From DASPXY01 sp038227745 (GTDB lineage Bacteria > Planctomycetota > Planctomycetia > Gemmatales > Gemmataceae), in assembly GCA_038227745.1 (NCBI GenBank), contig JBBRPS010000574.1:1-6792 (forward strand): 6,792 bases of DNA. Reading direction: 5' to 3'. Shown in pieces: positions 4,863 through 6,792 of the stretch. The notes under the pieces are model-generated. The model did not search any database and was not told the origin of the DNA. It was given only the letters and a program-made list of their open reading frames with translations. Every line of letters begins with the position of its first letter. Within the stretch, counting starts at the first letter, position 1. Position numbers and translations under genes: made by a program.

Positions 4863-6792
4863 CGACCAGTGTCGTGACCGCGGCGGGCGTCGCCCCCGAC
4901 GTGACCACCCCGCAGTCCCCCTTCGTGATCCGCCTGGACCTCAACGGCGCCCTGGACCCGTCGGTCCAGTCCGACCTCAACGTCCAGCTCACCGCCAAGG
5001 GAGACCCGAGCGCGACCAACCTCGTGGGCACGTATCAGTTCACGGCCACGGCCGACGAGGTGCAGGTGACGCCCGCGGCGCCCCTGGCGCCCGGCGACTA
5101 CGACCTGACCGTCGCCGCCCAGAGCAACTCCGGCCTGCCGGCGCTGGCGCAGGATTACCACCTGCACTTCACGGTCAGCGGCGTACAGGGCAACACGGGC
5201 GCCGCGGCCACCGCCGACGACACCCCGGCCAGCGCCCACGCGCTGGGCAACCTGACCAGTGCCGGCCTCGTCCAGGTCGCCGGCGCGATCGGCGACGACC
5301 CCGCCTACAACCCGGGCAACGCCGACCCGCTGCTGGCCAACCCCGCGGCCGACGTGAACCTGTACCACTTCACCGTCGCCGGCTCCGGCAATTACGCCCT
5401 GATCGCCGAAGCCTTCGCCGGCCGCATCGGCTCGCCGCTCGACCCCGGCCTGACCCTCTTCCGCCTCGACCCCTCGGACAACACGCTGCACCTCGTCAGG
5501 GTCAACGACAACACCACCAACGACACCCAGGCGACCGATGGCAGCCTGCCGCTGTACAACGACCCCGTCCTGTACGCCGGGCTGACCCAGGGCGACTACT
5601 ACTTGGCCGTCTCGAGCACGGGCAATCTGCCCGATCCGACCCAGGGCATCAACCCGGGCGACAACGGCGTCTTCAACCCGACCGTCGCGCACAGCGGCTC
5701 GGCCGGGATCACCCAGGGCGCTTACGTGCTGAACGTGTTCCTCCACCTCGACGCCGGGGCACCGCAGGTGCTGGCCACGACCCCCGCCGACCAGGCCACC
5801 CTGACGACGCCGCCCACGCAGCTGACCGTCCAGTTCGACCAGCCGGTCAACCTCCAGGACCTGGTCTACCAGTCCTACGCCCAGTCGAAGCACGGCCTGG
5901 TGAACAGCGTCTTCGTCCACGGGGCCGACGGCGTGGACTACTACCCGCGGCTGGTGAAGTACGATCCCAACGCGGGCCAGGCCACCTTCCTGATGCTCGA
6001 CGGCCTGCCCAACGGAGTGAACGAGCTGCACCTGTCCGGGGCGCTCGGCCTGGCGGACCTCGCCGGCACGCCGCTGGCCGGCAACGACCCGTCGGGGGAC
6101 TACGTCGCGCGCTTCACCGTGAACGGGCCGGCACGCGCCGCGCTCGACACGACGACCGGGCCGACGAAGGGCCTGTACGTCTGGCACGACCAGGAGCCGA
6201 ACGACACGGCCGCCCAGCCCCAGGTCCTGGGGACGCTGTTCCCCAACGAGCTGCAAAAGGGCACCGCGGTGGTGCGCAACTTCACGGCCAACCCGTCGTC
6301 GGCGCCCGCGGACACCGCGGACTATTACCAGATCCAAGTGCTGCAGGCACGGACGTACCTGTTCACGCTGAGTGGGACGAACCTGCCCAAGGGCACGGTG
6401 CCGCAGATCACGAACCTCGCGAATAACAAGACGGTGACGACGCTGTCTCTCCCGGGCGGCATCCGCTCGACAAACCTCGCCCCCGGCACGTACCTGGTCC
6501 GCGTCGGCGGCTGGACCACGGGCCAGGCGCCGGGCGTGTCGTACACGCTGAAGATCGCGCTGGGCGGGTCGGGGGAGAACCCGACGCCGTTGACCTCGGG
6601 GCCGGCGCCGGCGTTCACCATCCGCCTGCCCACGCCGACCCCGCCGCCGAGCCCCCCGCCGCCCCCGGCGCCGGCGCCGCAGCCACCGCCCCCGACGCCG
6701 GCGCCGCAGCCGCCGCCCCCGACGCCGGCACCGCAGCCGCCGCCCCCGACGCCGGCGCCGCAGCCGCCGCCCCCGGCGCCGGCGCCGCAGCC
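4838..6792 (+). CDS. Partial extracellular protein with Ig-like and PPC-like domains and a proline-rich repeat
   Basis: One plus-strand frame (codons beginning at 4859 and every third base) has no stop to the window end, about 644 codons, with GC-rich third positions. Regions in order: an Ig-like beta domain (about 4865-5182, ending HLHFTVSG); a PPC-like domain (about 5213-5750, with DVNLYHFTV, LTLFRLD and LTQGDYYLAVS); a Big_5/Ig-like domain (about 5759-6127, PQVLATTPADQATL then LTVQFDQPV); and a second PPC-like domain (about 6176-6570, starting EPNDTAAQPQVLG, with DYYQIQVL and LAPGTYLVRVGG). A proline-rich tail starts at 6629. PPC domains usually flank secreted enzymes or form parts of large surface proteins; no catalytic domain is visible. 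The left edge has no start codon with ribosome site and no signal peptide, so the true N-terminus is missing. The right end runs off the window. It could be part of the same original protein family as the minus-strand repeat gene. The exact left boundary is uncertain by about 25 bases. Confidence 0.8.
6674..6792 (+). repeat. 27-bp tandem repeat encoding a proline-rich 9-mer
   Basis: Four full 27-bp units (6674-6700, 6701-6727, 6728-6754, 6755-6781) and the start of a fifth run to the window end. Each encodes APQPPPPTP, with Thr replaced by Ala in unit 4. Units differ by only one or two bases. The array is in frame with the upstream PPC-like domain and is preceded by irregular Pro-rich sequence from 6629. 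It probably forms an extended, stiff linker or wall-spanning stalk. Array length is likely to vary by slippage and is easily mis-assembled. Confidence 0.92.

Noticed and set aside
4874..4876. GTG as the true start of the plus-strand gene, making the pair ordinary divergent genes
   Set aside because: No Shine-Dalgarno is visible, no signal peptide follows although the domains are extracellular, and the minus-strand partner would still be cut in mid-repeat.

Overview
The window is very GC-rich (about 70% by eye) with GC-saturated third codon positions. It encodes a large hybrid sensor histidine kinase and large extracellular proteins built from tandem repeats and PPC/Ig-like domains. This combination fits a planctomycete, possibly a Gemmata-like one. 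That assignment is inference from style of sequence, not from a marker gene.

Layout from left to right. Positions 1-62 are a perfect 29-bp inverted repeat with a 4-nt loop, a REP-like palindrome. Positions 63-180 are non-coding with a tiny tandem repeat. An intrinsic terminator for the minus strand lies at 181-215. It closes a minus-strand gene (2934 to 250) for a membrane-bound hybrid histidine kinase with two TM segments, PAS-GAF-PAS, DHp/HATPase and a receiver. A good Shine-Dalgarno places its start at a GTG. Upstream on the same strand, about 127 nt away, is the 3' part of a surface-protein gene (about 4837 to 3062). It has 55-residue tandem repeats followed by a C-terminal region with a weak membrane-anchor-like segment and an Arg-rich tail.

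At about 4832-4862 the coding strand flips abruptly. From there to the right edge the plus strand carries a different extracellular-type coding sequence: Ig-like, PPC-like, Ig/Big_5-like, PPC-like, then a proline-rich 9-residue repeat. It is open at both ends in the window. Both reading frames are headless at the flip: neither has a start codon, signal peptide or promoter, and the minus-strand repeat is cut in mid-unit. This head-to-head junction of two 5'-truncated genes is the main anomaly. It looks like an inversion breakpoint, a programmed invertible segment, or an assembly/amplification chimera; the window alone cannot decide between these.

Functionally, the kinase is a phosphorelay sensor with no output domain of its own, so it should pass its signal to an unseen partner. 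The surface proteins are probably cell-envelope or secreted adhesion/structural proteins. No CRISPR array, tRNA, rRNA, insertion sequence or recognisable defence system was seen.
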